Assembly: GCF_900114635.1 (NCBI RefSeq)
Contig: NZ_FOTQ01000001.1
Coordinates: forward strand, 620,001 to 684,000
Source of the DNA: Shimia aestuarii
Lineage (GTDB): Bacteria > Pseudomonadota > Alphaproteobacteria > Rhodobacterales > Rhodobacteraceae
DNA: 64,000 nt
Direction of reading: 5' to 3'
Under the pieces are notes generated by a model that saw nothing but the letters and a program-made list of their open reading frames with translations, was not told the DNA's origin and searched no databases. Position numbers and translations under genes: made by a program. Shown here one piece after another: positions 61,888 through 64,000 of this stretch (its first letter is position 1; every line of letters begins with the position of its first letter).

Positions 61888-63286
61888 CGGGTTTCTCCTT
61901 GTCCGCATTAATTTCCGTAGGGTTTTCGATTTTGGCGCAGCGCTGATCGAAGGTCTCTCCGGTGCTCTCCAGCACCGCCTCGCCCCCCGTCATTTCCTGC
62001 CAGCGACGGATCGTGACATCGGCGTAGGCTGGATCAAGTTCGATCAGGCAAGCCTTGCGCTGGGTCTGTTCGGCGGCCAGCAGGGTCGCACCGGACCCGC
62101 CAAAGGCATCCAGCACCACATCTCCACGATGGGTCACGTCGAGAATCGCATCCGCGACCAGTGCAGTCGGTTTCACGGTCGGGTGGTCAACAAGATCAGC
62201 CGCGCGGGTCTTGCCGAAGCTGTTCACGCCGGCGTAGTCCCAGACATTGGTGCGATTGCGCCCGTGCTTGCCCAATTCGACATTGTTGATGTGAGGGCCA
62301 CCCGGTTTCTTGAAGATGCACACCAACTCTTGCTTGGACCGGTAAAGGCTGCCCATGCCGCCATTGGTCTTGTTCCAGACGCAAAGATTGATCAGCTCGA
62401 ATCCGGCTTTCTTGCCGGCCGCGATCAGCTCTTCGATATGGCGCCAGTCCATGCAGACATCGGCAATGCCACCCTTGGGCAGGATCTCGAAGAGGTGCAC
62501 CATGACCTTGCCGAGGAAGTCGCGGAACTCCGTGTCGGACATCTCGCCCGACGCCATGGCAAACTCACGATGGTTTCCGCCATTGCCCGAACGCACATGC
62601 CCGTTCACCGGTACATTGTAGGGCGGATCGGTGAAGACCATCCGGGCGATCTTCCCATCCAGCACCCGGGTATAGCTTTCCTCCTCCAGGGAATTGCCAC
62701 AGAGAACCCGGTGGTCGCCGAGAACCCAGAGATCACCCGGCCGCGTCACTGCCGGCTTGTCCGTCTGGGGCACCGGGACGGTTTCTGCCGGAGCCGCCTC
62801 AGGGGCGACCGCCCCGCCGATGATGAGGTCGATCTCCGGCATCTCAAACCCGGTCAGGTCCAGATCAAAATCCAGGTCACCATCAAGGCGCAGATCCATC
62901 AGCTCGGCAAATTCGATCTGCAGGGCCGCCTCGTTCCAGTCCGAGAGTTCCGCCAGCTTGTTGTCGGCGATACGCAAGGCACGTACTTCGGAGTCAGACA
63001 GGTGGGCCGCCACGACGGTCGGCACCGTCTTCATTCCCAGTGCCTTGGCCGCCTCGTAACGCCCATGGCCTGCGATGATGACATTGTTGCCATCCAACAA
63101 GATCGGCATGACAAACCCGAACTGCGCCACCGACGCCTTCAGCTTGCCGATGTTCTTTGCGCTGTGGACGCGGTTGTTGTTTCCGTAGGGTTTGAGGTCT
63201 GTGACCGGTGTCTGAACGACCTTGTCGGCCATCCAGATAGGTTTGTGCGATGCCGAGGCATCGGGTTTTTGATGGTGAGTACGCAT
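61880..63286 (-). CDS. ParB-like domain fused to DNA adenine/cytosine-N4 methyltransferase
   Basis: The 468-residue protein has an N-terminal ParB/Srx domain (DLKPYGNNNRVHSAKNIGKL; NVIIAGHGRYEAAKALGM; RALRIADNKLAELSDW) and a C-terminal beta-class amino-methyltransferase: MVFTDPPYNVPVNG (motif IV) before DAFGGSGATLLAAEQ (motif I). It is common beside phage terminases and may protect phage DNA or mark pac sites. No restriction enzyme is visible in the window. Confidence 0.9.
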   Translation of the reverse strand: MRTHHQKPDASASHKPIWMADKVVQTPVTDLKPYGNNNRVHSAKNIGKLKASVAQFGFVMPILLDGNNVIIAGHGRYEAAKALGMKTVPTVVAAHLSDSEVRALRIADNKLAELSDWNEAALQIEFAELMDLRLDGDLDFDLDLTGFEMPEIDLIIGGAVAPEAAPAETVPVPQTDKPAVTRPGDLWVLGDHRVLCGNSLEEESYTRVLDGKIARMVFTDPPYNVPVNGHVRSGNGGNHREFAMASGEMSDTEFRDFLGKVMVHLFEILPKGGIADVCMDWRHIEELIAAGKKAGFELINLCVWNKTNGGMGSLYRSKQELVCIFKKPGGPHINNVELGKHGRNRTNVWDYAGVNSFGKTRAADLVDHPTVKPTALVADAILDVTHRGDVVLDAFGGSGATLLAAEQTQRKACLIELDPAYADVTIRRWQEMTGGEAVLESTGETFDQRCAKIENPTEINADKEKPDV

Positions 63287-63756
63287 GGGCGTCTCCTTTC
63301 GAAGGGCACCGTTTCAGTGCCGGATTGAAAGGATCGCTTTGGAAAAATCGGAGAGAGCATAAAACAGCAACTCCCCGGACCAACGATCCGGTGAATTGCC
63401 CCTTCGAATGCTCCCGGCCATATCCGCCGTAACCGGCGGTGCCGAATGCTGCCTGGGAGATGTCACCATCCCCCCTCGGGAACCTGTCCCTTGCAGGGCT
63501 GTGGGCATCATATGCTTCCAGACACCCAGGCGCAAGGAAAATATTTGTTGACGAGGAATGTAACACATTGAAAGTACGAAGAATTGTGGGGTTGGTATCG
63601 CACCGAGCGCCCCCAATTTGAGACAATTCCCAGCCAATTGCAGAAAAGACTGGACGAAGCGGCCAGACCACGCATCACTGGTCTCACGCCCGAAGAGTTC
63701 GGGCTCTCCTCAGTACCGGGCATCGACCCCCCACCCATGACCATGAGGAGACGCAC
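63287..63756. promoter_or_regulatory. Divergent intergenic region of the phage-type cluster
   Basis: The 470 bases separate the methyltransferase operon from the DUF2924 gene. CCGCCGTAACCGGCGG at about 63427-63442 is a small hairpin, and TTGACG at 63548 is a possible -35 element. Weak short frames are present; none is convincing. Confidence 0.45.
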
Positions 63757-64000
63757 ATGCCCCTGCCCACGCTGAATGACCTCGACGACCTCGACCGCGA
63801 TGCCCTGTCCGTCGCATGGCGCGAGATCCATGACAAAGCCCCACCCCCACGCATGAGCCAGGTCTTCATGCGCCGGGTGCTGGCCTTCGAGATCCAGGCA
63901 CAGATGTACGGAGGGTTGCCAAAGTCTCTCCTCAAGGAGCTTGCAAAACCCGGCCCATCCCGAACGCCCTCCAAAGCCGCCCCCGCCCTCAAGCCCGGTG
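63757..64000 (+). CDS. DUF2924 domain protein, 5' part
   Basis: From ATG 63757, preceded by GAGGAG, the frame gives 81 residues to the window end: LDRDALSVAWREIHDKAPPP, then RMSQVFMRRVLAFEIQAQMY and GGLPKSLLKEL, the DUF2924 pattern. Such genes usually precede a serine recombinase gene in alphaproteobacterial phage-like cassettes; that gene would lie beyond the window. Confidence 0.8.
   Translation, partial: MPLPTLNDLDDLDRDALSVAWREIHDKAPPPRMSQVFMRRVLAFEIQAQMYGGLPKSLLKELAKPGPSRTPSKAAPALKPG

Overview
The window looks like a chromosome segment of a marine alphaproteobacterium of the Roseobacter group (Rhodobacteraceae). The evidence is high-GC coding sequence, a typical core gene set (valS, efp, pcm, TolC, YgfZ, fructosamine kinase, lipid-flippase-type ABC exporter), VPLPA-CTERM surface proteins and small proteins typical of Rhodobacterales. 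This is inference from gene content; no rRNA is present.

Layout. Positions 1-22074 are conserved chromosomal genes: the start of a molybdenum hydroxylase large subunit, a PLP-fold ornithine/lysine decarboxylase with a divergent Lrp regulator, a LysR regulator, a PhnY/PhnZ-like oxygenase pair, ZntB-type transporter, valS, crotonase, two aminotransferases, ABC exporter, glycosyltransferase, YgfZ, kinase, EF-P, a PopZ-like acidic protein, TolC and Pcm. Four convergent gene pairs here overlap tail to tail by exactly four bases (CTAA or CTAG).

Positions 22103-35681 are a 13.5 kb integrative element in the 3' half of tRNA-Cys, bounded by a perfect 47-bp direct repeat. It carries a tyrosine integrase, a decayed repeat tract, a tape measure protein, an HK97-type capsid protein, eight small proteins, a candidate array of four 11-bp-phased iterons, a primase-helicase of 1117 residues, a Dda/RecD-like helicase and a ribbon-helix-helix regulator. 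No terminase, portal, protease, major tail or baseplate gene is visible, so it resembles a virion-gene-carrying satellite more than a whole prophage. It is the most interesting object in the window.

Positions 35910-36953 hold a broken IS3-family element. Positions 37099-47930 hold an exopolysaccharide/surface locus: NusG/RfaH-like factor, sugar transferase, BY-kinase, Wzz-type protein, ExeA/XrtA-type ATPase, a leishmanolysin-like protease, two tandemly duplicated VPLPA-CTERM proteins, a third CTERM-type protein and a rhomboid protease. No exosortase and no glycosyltransferase other than the priming enzyme is in the window.

Positions 48070-59440 are bounded by matching ends of an IS6-family element (one complete copy at 48210-49023). 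This stretch carries exported enzymes (cyclophilin, amidohydrolase, Ntn-type C-N hydrolase, a beta-barrel-like protein), an AraC regulator, an MscS channel, a lipoprotein alpha/beta hydrolase, a DUF4105 protein and several gene fragments. Positions 59899-64000 begin a second phage-derived region next to a tRNA-Ser-like fragment: large terminase, DUF5681 protein, ParB-methyltransferase fusion and a divergent DUF2924 gene cut by the window end.
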